From Anisodus tanguticus (taxonomy: Eukaryota > Streptophyta > Magnoliopsida > Solanales > Solanaceae): 64,000 nt of DNA. The position numbers were made by a program, and so were the translations under genes. How positions within the stretch are numbered: the first letter of the stretch is position 1; each line of letters starts with the position of its first letter. Under the pieces are notes generated by a model. The model was not told where the DNA came from and did no database searches. It saw nothing but the letters and a program-made list of their open reading frames with translations. Shown piece after piece: positions 1 to 12,214 of the stretch. The stretch covers positions 15,657,001-15,721,000 of the forward strand of contig CM067552.1 of NCBI GenBank assembly GCA_034509755.1, in the 5' to 3' direction.

Positions 1-1130
1 GGTTGTTAGTGGTGAACATGATTGGAATGAATGGTGGAAACGTAAGAAATTGATAAATTCATAGTTGATCTAATGTGGATTGGGTAAGTGCATCCTCGAG
101 ATAGGAAAGGAATCAGATTTGAAATAGTGGAAACTCTTGGGTTAGACGTGGTTTATGGAGCCATTAATTTTGCATATTTTAGACCGGATGAAATGGTTTG
201 GTACACTCGGAAGAGTAGGTTTATCGTAGTTGACTAAGTGTTATGATGAATGTTCCATGAGGGTTGTGTTGGGCTACCGGTAGTAGACTGTATTGAGACA
301 TTATGGAATGACAACATGGATGAGTATTTTAGGTATTATGACTTGGAAGTAATTTCGCAATGAAAGGTAAATGGAAGGTATAATTGATATGTCAGAAATT
401 GGTAAGGCTGGTAATTAGCAAGATATGACAGATAGAGGTTCACAATGTGTCCAGAGTGTGGGTGGGTTTAGAGAAAGTACAAGGAAAATTTGATGTATTT
501 AGGGTTCGTATAGCTCTATCAGACTTGTGTATTGGGTAGAAATTGAGGAATTTGTAGACTATAATCAAGGGTATGGTTTATCGGTGTTAAATTGATGACT
601 TGGATAGAATCCAGCTTTGGAAATTGTGGGTGACGACATGTGATATATTATGTATGAGGAAATAGGGATGGAAGAGGTCATAGCATGTTTATGGAAGGCT
701 TACCAGTTCATTTGGAATCAGTTCGGGTGACTATCGATGATTTAGAAATTGAGTATTCTATTCAGGGTCAGATTTTCTCACTTGGGACCAGGTGACTCGT
801 GTTTATGTTGCATGGAACACTTATGGTATTCCAGTAAACCACCGACAGAGATCTGATGTACTTTGATTCGGAGTGGATGTATGACACTGATGGTTCTCAT
901 AGGAATTGCAAGTAAGATTGATGATATTCTTCAGATGACAACAAGTCAGACAGTTCTAATGGTTTTCACGTGTACTTGGCGATGTATTTAGGAGGTACAA
1001 ATGGTTATGGGAAGTATTTAGTGTTATCAGTTGATTTTCTATGGATCTGGCACGATAAGGTAATCAATAGATATGCTTATAGTATGGTGATTGGGAGATT
1101 TGAGGAAATTTGGCTTTTTGTATAGAGCTC

Positions 1131-1404
1131 GATTAACAAACGGTTTGTTGTGTTGGAAAGAAGACTCGCCGAACTTGAATATAGATAGATTACTCATCCC
1201 ATAAATCCTTGTATATATATGGAGATATTCCCCAGCCAAGCTGGGCCTAAAATCCAGTCCAAAATTTTGATTGTCTTTCCCCGACATTCGGTGAACTTAA
1301 TTTATTTGATTCATTTGACCTCGAAATCTTTTGGTACTCTCTTTACACTTGATAACAACCTTCATTAACCTTATAAGGGTATTATGACCTTTCCGACTTA
1401 CGTT
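1131..1404 (-). repeat. Displaced inverted LTR fragment inside element A
   Basis: This stretch closely matches 18733-19005, the U3 part of the - strand LTR of element C. Examples are the shared words TTTGTTGTGTTGGAAAG, AAGACTCGCCGAACTTGAA and TTTATTTGATTCATTTGACC. The terminal TGTTA of the LTR is missing. Homology of A's interior to B resumes right after it (ATGATAATGGGAGTATG region), so it is an extra piece inside the interior. Confidence 0.7.
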
Positions 1405-2319
1405 ATATATCTTACGAAGAAAATGATAATGGGAGTATGCTAAGGCAAGGAGTTTTTGAAGGAATTCAAATTGGTAATCTCCGAGTTGAGTGATCGAATG
1501 GTGGAGGGGAAAGGATTCTAATACCAATTTAGGGGAGAAATCCAAAGTTAGTAATAAGAATGAATCCGACTATGACTCGAATTTGAATATGTTGAGCCTT
1601 AGGTTCGCCGTGACTATTGATAAGGTGTTTAAAGATGTATGAGTGGGAGTAAGCACGAGTGAAACCTGATGTGAGTATATAACGGAGCAACGAAGAAATG
1701 GTTTAAAGTAAACGATAAGGAAAAGAGCTAAAGAATAAGAGTAAAGGAACACGATATGAGCAAGCAAGTGATAGTAAATTTGGACGGCCGAGTAAACCAG
1801 GAACCTTACAAGAAAGATAATGTAATGGTCATGATGATAAGAACATTAGTTAAAAATGAAACCGTAACCGATAAATAAAGGCAGCAACATGGACTCAAGT
1901 GCGGTAACCACGAAGGGAGCAGGCAAGAGAAATGCCTTGCAAAAGTAAATCCTTCAATGGAAATAGAGGTAGGACAACCCCTATCATGAGCAATATTGAA
2001 AAATTAATCAGAGGAAGTCAAAGAGTTAATTCGAGGAAACATGTGTACAAGAAATACCCAACGAATGATTAGTCGAATATGAAGTATAAAGGATTTTGAA
2101 GTTACAAGGGGCAAGTACACATTCTTCGTATGAAGGAAATATTATTTTTGGAGGATCATGAGTCCAAAGCCATTAAGTATAGTGGATGCTCTAGTTATAG
2201 GTCAACAAAAGAAGAAACAACGTCGAAAAGGAGAAAATGTCTTATTTTCAGTATTTGATGAATGATATAAATCGAGACAGGGTACTTGAGTAGATATGGG
2301 GTTTAATTAGGGTTGTCCA

Positions 2320-2510
2320 GTGGGTCGGGTCGGCCCGATCCCGACCCGTCCCGTCCGGCTACCCGGCCCGCCCCGATCCCCCATAAAAAAACTTTTGTCG
2401 TTGTTGGGGTTCGAACTCGGGACGGAGCCTGGGATCGTCCCGCCCGTCCCGATCCCGCCCCATCCCGACCCCGTCCCGTCCTGCCACGCCAACCTCCTAC
2501 CCCTTTGCAA
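2320..2510. repeat. GC-rich left subterminal repeats of hAT 1
   Basis: Clustered CCCGTCC, CCCGACC and CGGCCCG words in both orientations lie within 200 bp of the left terminus. The right end mirrors them at about 4667-4833. They contrast sharply with the AT-rich surroundings. The role as transposase binding sites is inferred from known hAT elements. Confidence 0.65.
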
Positions 2511-2937
2511 AAATAGTCATTTCAATAACGGCCATTTTTCCCCCTGACCCCACCCCATAAACCCCCTAACCTCTTAATATTTATTTTTAACTCCTAAGTT
2601 GATATATTTACACTTTAACCCTATTTCTCAACTATAAATACCTCATTTTCCTCTTCATTTTTCTCACAAATCTTCTTACAATCTCTCTAATCTCTCAATT
2701 TATCTCTCTACAATTCTACATTGCCTACTAAATATTTTTTTTCTCATTTATATCAAAGTAAAAAGATTGGGAGTGAAGTTGGCAACTAGCTTAGGATCAT
2801 CAATAAGTTTCAATTTTCAACCTCGATTACACGTCGACGTTTGGTACCTTCGTTCTTTCTTTTAATTTTTATTGTTACTTTATTTTAATTATCACACTTA
2901 ATTTCATTATCTTTAATTATTTATTTACATAATTAAA

Positions 2938-4419
2938 ATGAAAGGATTAAGAGATATGTTTAAGGGTAGGGGTACTTCTTCTAATAATCCTATTCCTAGT
3001 CTCGATGATTTCATTGATTTCACTCATATAGATGAAACTGCTTTTTTTAATGATATACCATTAGATGATGAGGCAGATGAACCAAACTTTAATTTTGACG
3101 ATAATCTAGATGACACACCCACTAGTGCACCTCAACTTCGGGCTCAGACTGAGTCTCAAACTGAAATTGGAATGCCTCATATTCCCCCTAGTATGAGTCG
3201 AGGCCCCACACAACGAAAATTAAAATCAGTTGCATGAAATTTTTTTGATAGGGACCAAGAGAATCAACTAGCTAGATGTAAAATTGTTTGTAAATTTAAA
3301 ACTGGAAAAGGTCAAGGTGGGACGGGAGGATTATTGAGACATGTACAAGGAGAGCACACAGCTAGGTGGAATCAATACCAGGCTAAAAAATCAGTTTTGC
3401 CAACTAAGTCGGGACAAGGTTCACATAGTGTCCCCGACCAAGTATAGGGTCAAATTAACCCGACGACGGGGGGGATTTTTGGTCCTAAATATGATAAAAC
3501 AAAGATAGGGAAAACATGGCAAAATTAGTTGTGGTGGAGGGTTTGCCTTTTTCATTTCCTTCGTCTCCTGGTTTTATTCATTACATTCGAGAAACATATA
3601 ATCCTACTTTTAATGATTTTCCTATATCAACTGTTAGAAGAGATGTTTTTAAATTTGCAAGTGAATATCAACAATATTTACGTTATGCATTGTATCATTT
3701 TTAATGGCAAAGTGGATATCACTTCTGACATAGGTCGTAGTACTAACGGTAATGATTATGTAACAGTAACATGCCATTGGATAGATCAAAATTGGTCTAT
3801 GCAAAAACGTATTTTAGCATATAGATATATTTATGATAGTCACACTGAAAATTTTATTGCACAAAATATTAATGAAATTTGTGATTATTATGAAATAAAT
3901 GATAAAATTATGAACATTACATTAGATAATGCTACTTCTAATGATTATGCTATAAGACTTTTAAAAGTTCAATTAACTCCATGTTTTCTTGATCATTTTC
4001 ATATAAGATGAGTGTGCCATATTTATAACATAGTTGTAAATGATGGCCTAAAACATTTTGAAAGCATTTTTGATAAAATACAATTTTCTATAAATTTTAT
4101 TTTTAAAGGTAATAAAATACAAAGACGCAAAGAGTATAGAAAAACTTGTCGTGATTGTGGATTACCTTACACAAAATTCTAGAAGAAGTTTCGACTAGGT
4201 GGAATTCTCTGTATGAGCAACTACTTGCAGTTCTTTTCAAAGACTGCAGTTCTTTTCAGAGATTGGATTCAAGCAGAGTGTAGAAGGTGCGGTCAATCGG
4301 AGATCAACGAAGAAGAGACAACAACTACAACGAAATTTTGTCCGAGGGAACAGGAAGCGTCGTTGAACAATTTGACCTACAAATTCCACTTCCAACCAAA
4401 GATCCTCAAGACATTGTGA
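2938..4419 (+). pseudogene. hAT transposase pseudogene (BED zinc finger type)
   Basis: The first open stretch begins MKGLRDMFKGRG at 2938 and contains an acidic region (residues about 20-60). It then runs through a stop at 3235 into NFFDRDQENQLARCKIVCK and GGLLRHVQGEHT, recognisable as the BED zinc-finger region of plant hAT transposases. A second block (3700-4010) has MNITLDNATSNDYAIRLLK, the conserved ribonuclease-H-like segment containing a catalytic Asp, followed by a stop at 4009 and the continuation VCHIYNIVVNDGL. At least three stops or frameshifts interrupt it. The C-terminal dimerisation domain is absent or replaced, since 4200-4419 is not recognisable. It is a non-functional relic; catalysis would have been cut-and-paste transposition. 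Confidence 0.75.
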
Positions 4420-4666
4420 GGAAATGAGAAAAAATATGGTTAACTATGTAATTTTTTTAATTGCAATTTTACTATGTGATTTACAACTTTTGAACACCAC
4501 AAAGTTGCAATTTTGAAATTGTATTACAAAAAATTCATATTTCTATTAAATAATATAAGAGGCACAAAAACAGCCTTGGTGTATTTTTATTACACTATCT
4601 TGTTCAATTTTTAAAGTGTTTATATATATTATTTTCTAAAATTAAGTGGCAAAAAACCACAAATCC

Positions 4667-4833
4667 CGACCCGTTCCCCCAAATCACGGCCCCTCTTTCG
4701 GCGGGATGTGGGACTGGACGGGACCACTTCCCGTCCCGTCTATCCCGTCCTGCCTGGACCGCTAAAGCCCGCATCTCAACCCTCCCCCATCCTTCTGAGT
4801 CCCGTCCTGCCGGGACCCGCCCTGCCCCGTTGG
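4667..4833. repeat. GC-rich right subterminal repeats of hAT 1
   Basis: CCCGTCCCGTC, CCCGTCCTGCC and CCCGACCCG words are concentrated just inside the right terminus. They mirror the left subterminal block in inverted orientation. Confidence 0.65.
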
Positions 4834-6763
4834 ACAGCCCTAGGTATAACTAAGGAAATAATGAGTCTATCTTGGAATATATAGCATCACCCAATAAGTA
4901 TACGAATGTGGCACATTGTAATAAACAAGAAGATCGGATGTAAAGAGTATGAAGGTAATGGACAATAAGATCGTGTACCGTTGAACAAGGAGAGTCACTA
5001 AGGAAGTCAGAGAAAAGGGTCGCCCCAAAGAAGTAACAGGTGGCCAACCATAATAGAAACCGGGTGACACCCCCTTGGAACTATAAGTAAACAATTTTTT
5101 CCTTATATTGGGAATTGAGGAGTGTCAAGACAAAGCATGCCCTCTAAATCCCCTTTAAAAGGTATTGTGAGATGGAATAAAGATAATAACGGGAATCATA
5201 TCAAGGCCCAAGGATTAAGAATATCAAGTAGCAGCATTCGAAGAAGAGTTGATTTTAAAGTTGAGTCATTACATATGGATTATTAAGTGAACCAGTGATC
5301 TTTAAGGACCATTCCGTAATCGAAATATTACTGCCGAAGTGACTCGTCAGTCTACATGGTAATGATTAATTTTGGCTATACAATCAAAGTTTGATCAAAG
5401 GTTTATTTTGAAGACTATATCAAGCTATTATACGATCAGTCATTAAGACAACCAACTAATCAAAGGACCACTTTAACAGAAGCCCTGAGTATTTAGAATT
5501 TCCATTATCCCGTCCTAAGATGACCAATGAAGCTTTCAGGTCAGACTACCGGACCCAGGCCAAGGTGAACGTACAGAGTTTGGAAGAAGTTTGAAATAAG
5601 GATTGGAAACTAGTAAGAGTGATATTAGCAGATTGATGAATAAAGAATTGTACATAGTAAAGGAGTGGAACTCTTCTCAAATCACGAAATGGGAATGGAA
5701 TCTGGAGTAATAGTATCATATTTGAAGAAATAAATTATGAGAGAATACTTAGATTAACAAGGAAATGAATTAATATATTTGATGTTAAATCAAGAGTTAA
5801 CTTGACAATGAAGGAATATTCCATCTAAGTGATCAAGATCATAATATCGAATCCAGTTGAGAAAGGCAGTAGTTGCGAACAGAATCTAGTCTCAATCAAG
5901 AACACTTATTTAAAGGTTGCTTCAAGAGAAATCATAAAAGATATTTATAGACAAAGAATTTTTAAGGTCGGTAGGCTGCTTAAAACTCATGTACTATATA
6001 AGGATATTATCGAGAAAAGAAAAAGAAGAACAGAGAAAGATGTGTTCGGATTCAGCCAAGTCTACTATTTTTATGTTCTCTACTTTGGCGTTCATCATGA
6101 TACACTCCTTCATCATCATTTTACACTTCGTGCCTATGAACTCTACTATCTACACTACCTCATAGGATGAACATTATAACACATAAAAGAAAGATGTAGC
6201 TCGGATATCAGAACACAGTGGCTTAGGAAAAGTACAACCATCAGGTAATTGTGTAAAAGAGAGGTACAACTATGCAAAGGTTGAGAATATACCAGAAATG
6301 TATAACAGTGAATCTGATCGAAAGATAGGACAAGATAGTCCTTAACCGCAAGAACTATGTCAAGAAAAGTCATGGAACCTAAGAATCGCTCTACTAAAAT
6401 GATTCAGAATTCCTATTAGTTTTCGTGGGGTATAATCCCTCTATTCTTATTCAATTTATCGAAGATGGAACATGTATTTTATGTAAGTTATATTTTTGGA
6501 GCAAGTGTATCAGGTGTATCTCAGATGTTAGCAAAAGGATATCAAGGTAAGTTATGGCTGAACTTCCTCTAATCTTTTATAAATAAAAGCGGTCGTGTGA
6601 GGCCGATTGATGTTATCTTGATATTGTGTTGCCATGTGTGGCATTGGATTTTTTATTTGGGCTATTTTACAGGTTTTGGATAGTCCTGTTTACAAAGGAA
6701 ACTCTGCCAAAATTTCTGGAAAACTTGAGAGTTAGAATATTTCCAACATTCGCGAATGAATGT

Positions 6764-6780
6764 TCCTAAGGGGGGAAGGA
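6764..6780 (+). other. Polypurine tract of gypsy element A
   Basis: A run of purines containing AAGGGGGGAAGGA lies immediately before the 3' LTR start. This is where plus-strand DNA synthesis of the retroelement would have been primed. Confidence 0.7.
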
Positions 6781-6957
6781 AGTTACACCCCGTAGCCTCA
6801 CGTTCCTCCGTGTCATCAATGAATACCAAATCCCTGAGAAGAGGTACGACCTTACGAAAGGATAATGAAGGTTTACAGCTTGTTTATAGAAGTACCAGAG
6901 TGTTGGGAAGTTAGTCAGATTGAAGAAAGTACGTTTTGATAAAATCAAAAAACTGTG

Positions 6958-7192
6958 TGTTTTGACGGCAGAGTTGTGGGACCGTCAAAGTATTTTACGG
7001 ACCGTCAAAGTGCCAAGGTGAGCTATCAATTTCTCTGGATTTTTGGAATCTCATGAGGCAGGTTGACGGACTGTCAAATATTTGATGGACCGTCAAATTA
7101 CCCAACCTGAGCCATTAATTTTCCTAGCAGTTTGACGATAAGATTGACAGAACGTCAAAAGTTTGACGGTCCATTAAATGAACCATCAATTT
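6958..7192. repeat. Inverted CCGTCAAA/TTTGACGG motif cluster in LTR A
   Basis: TTTGACGG and its complement CCGTCAAA, or one-base variants, occur about ten times in 230 bp. They often form palindromes such as GACGG-acc-CGTCAAA. The same motif type recurs at 20600-20735 and 32820-32950 in the LTRs of B. It lies in the upstream (U3) half of the LTR, where promoter elements would sit. Confidence 0.6.
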
Positions 7193-8221
7193 ACGGTGGT
7201 GGAACATTTCTATAGGGTTTATATTTGGGTTTCATGATTTGGGACTCATTCTCTCATATCAAACCCTAAAAACTCCCTCTATGATATGTAGACACCACAA
7301 GACCAAATCTAGGTCGATTATGTAAGAGTTACGCCATAAACCCTATAATTATCATAGAATTCATCTTTTCCGTATCAAGTTAGTTTTGGAAAAATCATTG
7401 GGAATCAGATTGCTTGATGTGAGGAGATTATGAGGTATTGAGGTAAATTACATCCTCTTTAACTTATGATTATGATCAATTGATAATTTGGAGGAAGTTA
7501 TGAAAAAAGATTTCATGATCAAAACTTCGCAAATTTGTGAAATCTTTGTACTATGAATTGTTGGACTATTTTAAGCTAAGTATGAGTTCAATTAGGTGAG
7601 TGAATTTATTGTGTATTATATGGATTAAGGAAATTATGGTTTGAGGGATTATGAGTTTGGATCACATAATACTTTTTGTATAAGAGAAGCCTAAGGAATC
7701 AGATATGCTAAAATTGTCGAAGAACACCCAAATGAGTTTCAATGGAAATGATATGTTTGATGAAACCATGAGATTGAATTACATGAGTATCCCTTGTAAA
7801 AGAAATTAAGAATCTGAGGTATCCGAAGTTGTCGATAAGATACTTACATGCATTTTCTTAGGAAGATTGATTCAATATTGATGTCAACTTATACGTGATA
7901 TAGATGATTGTCCATAAGGGGAGCGATGGCTTATAGAGCGATTGTAGCGACAAGAATCAAGTATGTTAAGGCATACTCTTTCATTCTTTTGTCATGATCG
8001 ATGAATAAGTATAACTATAACGACGTCCCTTCAAAAGGAATTCTACTCTTAAATTTAAAGCATGTGATTACTTTCGTACTATATTGTTACAATTCATAAC
8101 TCTTGTTGTTCTACTTCAGAAGCATTTTCCCGACTTGATAGTCTCTTGAACCTTATATTTTTTATGATCGTTGATGACCACGAGTCACCCCGATTGGTTT
8201 CATAAGGCCTTCAGAGTCTGT

Positions 8222-8345
8222 CTTGCATTGCGACACGTACGACACGTAGATATAGTTGGCCGGGTACGACACGTAGATATTCACCCAGCTACAGTCGGCC
8301 GGGTACGACACGTAGATATTCACCCAGCTACAGTTGGTTTTGATA
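8222..8345 (+). repeat. Short tandem repeat in LTR A
   Basis: About three units of GTACGACACGTAGATA are followed by TTCACCCAGCTACAG and GGCCGG spacers. The complete units are about 46 bp; the first is shorter. It sits just left of the solo LTR insertion. Confidence 0.7.
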
Positions 8346-8347
8346 TT

Positions 8348-8352
8348 ACCAA
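8348..8352. repeat. Target site duplication (left) of the solo LTR
   Basis: ACCAA immediately precedes the solo LTR and recurs immediately after it at 11431-11435. Confidence 0.85.
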
Positions 8353-11300
8353 TGTTGACACCCAATTTTTGTCCCATCTTTTATGATTTTATTTGCAATT
8401 TTTAATATTTTTGACACTTTAAAACAATTTTAAAATATAGGCATATATATGTATATATATCATTATTATCATTATTATTTGCATTTTTATTGTCATTTGC
8501 ATTTTAATTGTCATAATCATACTTTTATCATAATATTATATGTTATTTTATTTTCGCAAAATGGCATTGCATTTTTTATTTTTATTTAAGAATCAAACAT
8601 TTCGCAAATATTATATATATATATATATTTTCATCTTTACAATTTATAGTTTTTGCAAAGCTTTTTATTTGTTTAGTTATATATGATAAAACCCATTTTA
8701 TATTTTAAACCCATAACCCATTTCATTTCCCCCAAAACAACTTCTACTCAACCCAAAACAATTTCTACCCAACCCAAACTAAAACCCATTTTTCGTCCAA
8801 GCCCAACCCATCACCCCTTATTTCCCCAAGCCCGGTGGCCCAACTCCCCAAGCCCACACCCGAACCGGCCCAATCCCATTTCCCTTTATTTCCCCCCTTT
8901 TATCCCCCTAACCCTATCACACTCCACAACATACAACAAAAACAAAAATCCTCACTCCCTCTCCAAGTCGCCGCACACACCCCCATACCCCCACACCGGC
9001 GACCCCACGTCGCCGGTCACCTCGCCTACGCGACCCTACACCCACATCACCACCACGACGCCGACACCAACCAGCCCCCATACCCGCGACCTCACGTCGC
9101 CGACTAACACCCGCCGCCGCACACACCACCACCCTACACCACGACGCCGACACCGTCGCCCAACACCACCAACCTACCCTATCACTTCACCCATACCTAC
9201 ACCCCCAAAATCCGAAACCCATCCATAAAATACCTTTTTTGTTGTTGTTGTTCACTGTTTTGGGGGGTCGATTTTTGTGGATTTTTGTCCGAAAAGAGGG
9301 AGTTTTGGTCGGAGCTTATGTCGGAAATTGGGTATTATTTTGCGTTTTTTGCTCACTGTCGGGTCGGGTCGGGTCAACCGATTTAGGCAAGTTTTTCCAT
9401 ATTTTTTATGCTTTTATATCTTCTTGTTGGTTATCTGAAAAAATTGGAAAGAAAAATCTATTCCGGGTCGGAGTCACTGTTCCGGGTCGGGTCACTGACC
9501 CGGGTCGGGTCGGCCCGGTTTGAATGAATTTCCAGATTTTTATGTTTTATGTGTGTTGTTGGTTACCTGAAATTTGGAGAAAATCGATTCGGGTTGAAAA
9601 ATGTCAGATTCGGGTCAGGTCACTGACCCGGTTCGATTAATTTCTAGATTTTTGTATGTTTATATTGTGCTATTGGTTACCTGAAAATTTGGAAAGAATT
9701 TGATTCGGGTTGAAATATCCGATTCGGGTCGGGTCACTGACCCGGGTCGGGTCGAGCCGGTTCGAATGAATGTCCAGATTTCATGTTCTATATTTTGTTG
9801 TTGGCTATCTGAAAATCTAAAAAATAAAAATAAAAAAATAAAAAAAATTCTGTTCCGAGTCGGTTCACTGTTCCGGGTCGGGTCGACCCGGTTCGAATAA
9901 ATTTTCAGATTTTGTGTTTTAATATCTTGTTTGTTTGTTATCTAAAAAATCCAAAAAATATTTGATTCCAGGTCGGGTCAACCCGAAATCCGAGCTGGAT
10001 CACTGTTCAGGATCCGGCTCGGGTAAAATTTCAGAATTCGGGTCGGACGTTTTAATTGCGAACTGCTGCTGTTTTTTTTTGGCATTTTAAACATCTGTTA
10101 CACAGCTATTTTACTGTTTTGTCATTTTAACTAATACTACATTTAGGCCGATGAAATTGAATTCGAGGCCGCGCTTTTTTCATTTCTGTTTCATTTTACT
10201 GTTTTGGCATTTAAACATCCGTGCACGGATTGTCTTACTGATTTACTGATTTATATAAATATTGCATTTAGGCCGATGAAATTAAATTCGAGGCGGCACT
10301 TTTTTTTCTTTCGTTTCGTTTCTTTCTTTTCTGTTTTACTGTTTTAAACATCCGTGCATGGATTGCCTTACTGTTTTACTGTTTTGAATTAAATACTGCA
10401 TTTTGGCCGATGAAAAAATATCCGTCGATTTTTTAGGCCTCCACATTTGTAAAGACGGAAAATAAAACTTCTGGGCAATGATGAAACTTAAATCTTTTTC
10501 ACCCGAGAGACCAATATGTTCGGTAGGCAAGGCAACTAAAATGACCAACGAGTCATATGTTAGCAGCCACAACGTGATTGGAATGATCTTTTCAAAATTT
10601 AAGTCTGAGTCCTCCGTAATCAAAACATTTATTGTTTTGGATACGGATCCGAAGTTATGTATATTCAATTGTTTCTAACCTTTTATTCTTGACAGCTTGC
10701 AAAGATAAAGTCAAAGAAGGCAAATACCCCTCGGAGATTATTTATTTTTGTTGTTGTCTTTTACTTTCTTTAATTCAGCTTTATTTTCATTCTGTATTGT
10801 AATATTATTGTGCTCGTGAAATTATTGAAATATTTAGAATAGGTAGACATAGAATTAATTAATAGGGTAGTTTAAAATTGGAAACCCATCGCTAGTTTAT
10901 TTATTTTAGGCTCGGTTAGTTTTAAAATTGAAAATCGCTAGTTTATTTATTTTAGGCCTGTTGCCCATAATAATCACTTTGCATACATTCTTATCAATTT
11001 TGCATACTTATATTTTATTTTTTATTTTTTCCAGCTTTACATGTATATTAATGCCATACAAATGCATACTTGTACAAAATGCATCATTTTATTAACACCT
11101 TGCAATATTATTTTTTATATGTATAAAAACATGCATTTTTATTAGCAAAACAATTAACCTGAATTTGATCGGATAACCGCAAGTTAGCGGATCTTAAAGG
11201 ATGCCTAACCCCTTCCCTTTAGGATAATAAAGAACCCTTACCTAGAATCTCATTAGTTTCGTAGACCATAAATTCGGAGTTATTTTGCAGCATTTAGTTA

Positions 11301-11430
11301 GCAATCAGGTGCCCTAATTCACCTTAGAATAATTAGGTGGCGACTCCTCAAAGCAAGCATTTTTTAATCCATCCGGAGGAAATCGACGCCATCGCGTCGC
11401 GAAGCCCGCAGGTCAAAATCGGGCGCGACA
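8353..11430 (+). mobile_element. Solo LTR of a Tat/Ogre-like gypsy element
   Basis: It begins TGTTGACACCCAATTTTTG and ends CAAAATCGGGCGCGACA, ends typical of long plant Tat/Ogre-type LTRs. It also has AATTAGGTGGCGACTCC and CATCGCGTCGCGAAGCCC near the 3' end. It is flanked by the perfect 5-bp duplication ACCAA and carries no internal coding region, so it arose by LTR-LTR recombination after insertion. Length is 3078 bp. Its left third is C-rich on the + strand (CCCAACCC, CCCACACC words), which creates a long proline/threonine open frame at 8683-9228 with no sign of being a gene. Confidence 0.87.
9355..10045 (+). repeat. Diverged about 120-bp tandem repeats rich in GGGTCGGGTC
   Basis: Five to six units each start with GGGTCGGGTCACTGACCCG or a variant. 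An AT-rich part follows (CCAGATTTTTATGTT, TTGGTTACCTGAAAATTTGG). Approximate unit starts are 9356, 9483, 9610, 9726, 9874 and 9971. The block lies inside the solo LTR. A second shorter duplication (CATCCGTGCACGGATTG, TTTAGGCCGATGAAATTAAATTCGAGGC type words) occupies about 10090-10430. Confidence 0.8.
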
Positions 11431-12214
11431 ACCAAGTCCCACATTTAGACTGGGTACAACCGAGTCCTCATTAAGTCCAGGTACGATATATATTTATTAT
11501 GATATGATTTCCCCCATAGAGAGGCTGGATATTACCTAATTTTTCCCCACTGAGCGGCTTGATTTTTACAGACATGCATATATTTTCATGGTTGTGTTAG
11601 GTAGGGCCCACAGATGCTTGTTATAACTTTCAGGTTGACTTATATACCTTTATCTCTTATATCATTGTTATATCTCCTATCTACATTGGTTATCTGCCTT
11701 ATATATTCAGTACATATTTCGTATTGATGCCCCTTTTCGGAGGCACTGCATTTCATGCCCGCAGATACAGATAGAGTTACCAATGATCTCCTCACAGTAG
11801 GACCTGACTCAGCTGGAGGTTGTCATGCTCCATTCTTCCGGAGTTGTATAGTAAGCTGATAGGTATGATAGATATGCATATGTATATAGTTAGATATGGC
11901 AGGGCCCTGTCCAGGCCAGTTGTTGTCAGTATACTCTTTAGAGGCTTATAGACAGTTGTGTTATGTATGATGGTCTTGTGTGGCCTCTTCGGCCTCTCTA
12001 GTATATTTATTATGCTTATGTCAGACTTGTTATATATACATGTGTGGCTTGGGCCGTTTATGAGTGTAGGTGGCTATGTCTTTATTTAGTTGAGTATGTG
12101 TCAGAGGCCTCGTCGGCCCATGAGTTATTGTATATCTCTTAGGTATCGGGATCGGTACACTCGGGCCTTAGGGCATTGGGTGTCGGCAATAACCCCCAAG
12201 GTTGGGGTGTGATA

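Larger units (their letters stand above)
2308..4842 (+). mobile_element. hAT DNA transposon 1, decayed
   Basis: The left end begins TAGGGTTGTCCAGTGGG. The reverse complement of the right end begins TAGGGCTGTCCAACGGGG, giving imperfect terminal inverted repeats. The flanks GGTTTAAT (2300-2307) and GGTATAAC (4843-4850) are an 8-bp target duplication with two mismatches, the size expected of hAT elements. Both subterminal regions are dense in CCCGTCC/CCCGACC words, a usual arrangement of hAT transposase binding sites. The interior holds a broken BED-finger transposase on the + strand. The element sits inside gypsy element A, so it is the younger of the two. Confidence 0.88.
1..12214 (+). mobile_element. 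Ty3/gypsy retrotransposon A (interior and 3' LTR; 5' part outside window)
   Basis: Interior sequence from 1 to about 6763 is followed by a purine-rich tract and an LTR. The interior is alignable by eye to element B: 1405-2000 resembles 24560-24730 plus 29765-30200, and 4850-5150 resembles 30515-30780. It is riddled with stops and no intact protein remains. Two later insertions interrupt it, a hAT element (2308-4842) and a solo LTR (8353-11430). The + orientation follows from the order interior, purine tract, LTR, and from the LTR end matching the end of B's LTRs. The 5' LTR lies left of the window, so no target duplication can be checked. Confidence 0.8.
6781..12214 (+). repeat. 3' LTR of gypsy element A, split by a solo LTR
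   Basis: The LTR starts at AGTTACACCCCGTAGCCTC, with the usual TG mutated to AG (compare TGTTACGCCTC in B), and ends ...GGTTGGGGTGTGATA at 12214. Its 3' half (GGCCTTGTCGGCC-type words, then CTCGGGCCTTAGGGC) matches B's LTRs and, inverted, C's LTR. Removing the 3.1-kb solo LTR at 8353-11430 and one copy of its 5-bp duplication leaves about 2.35 kb, close to the 2.2 kb of the B and C LTRs. Confidence 0.78.

Noticed and set aside
8683..9228. 181-codon Pro/Thr-rich open frame
   Set aside because: It lies inside the solo LTR, in low-complexity CCCAACCC/CACCCC sequence, with no motif and overlapping open frames on both strands.
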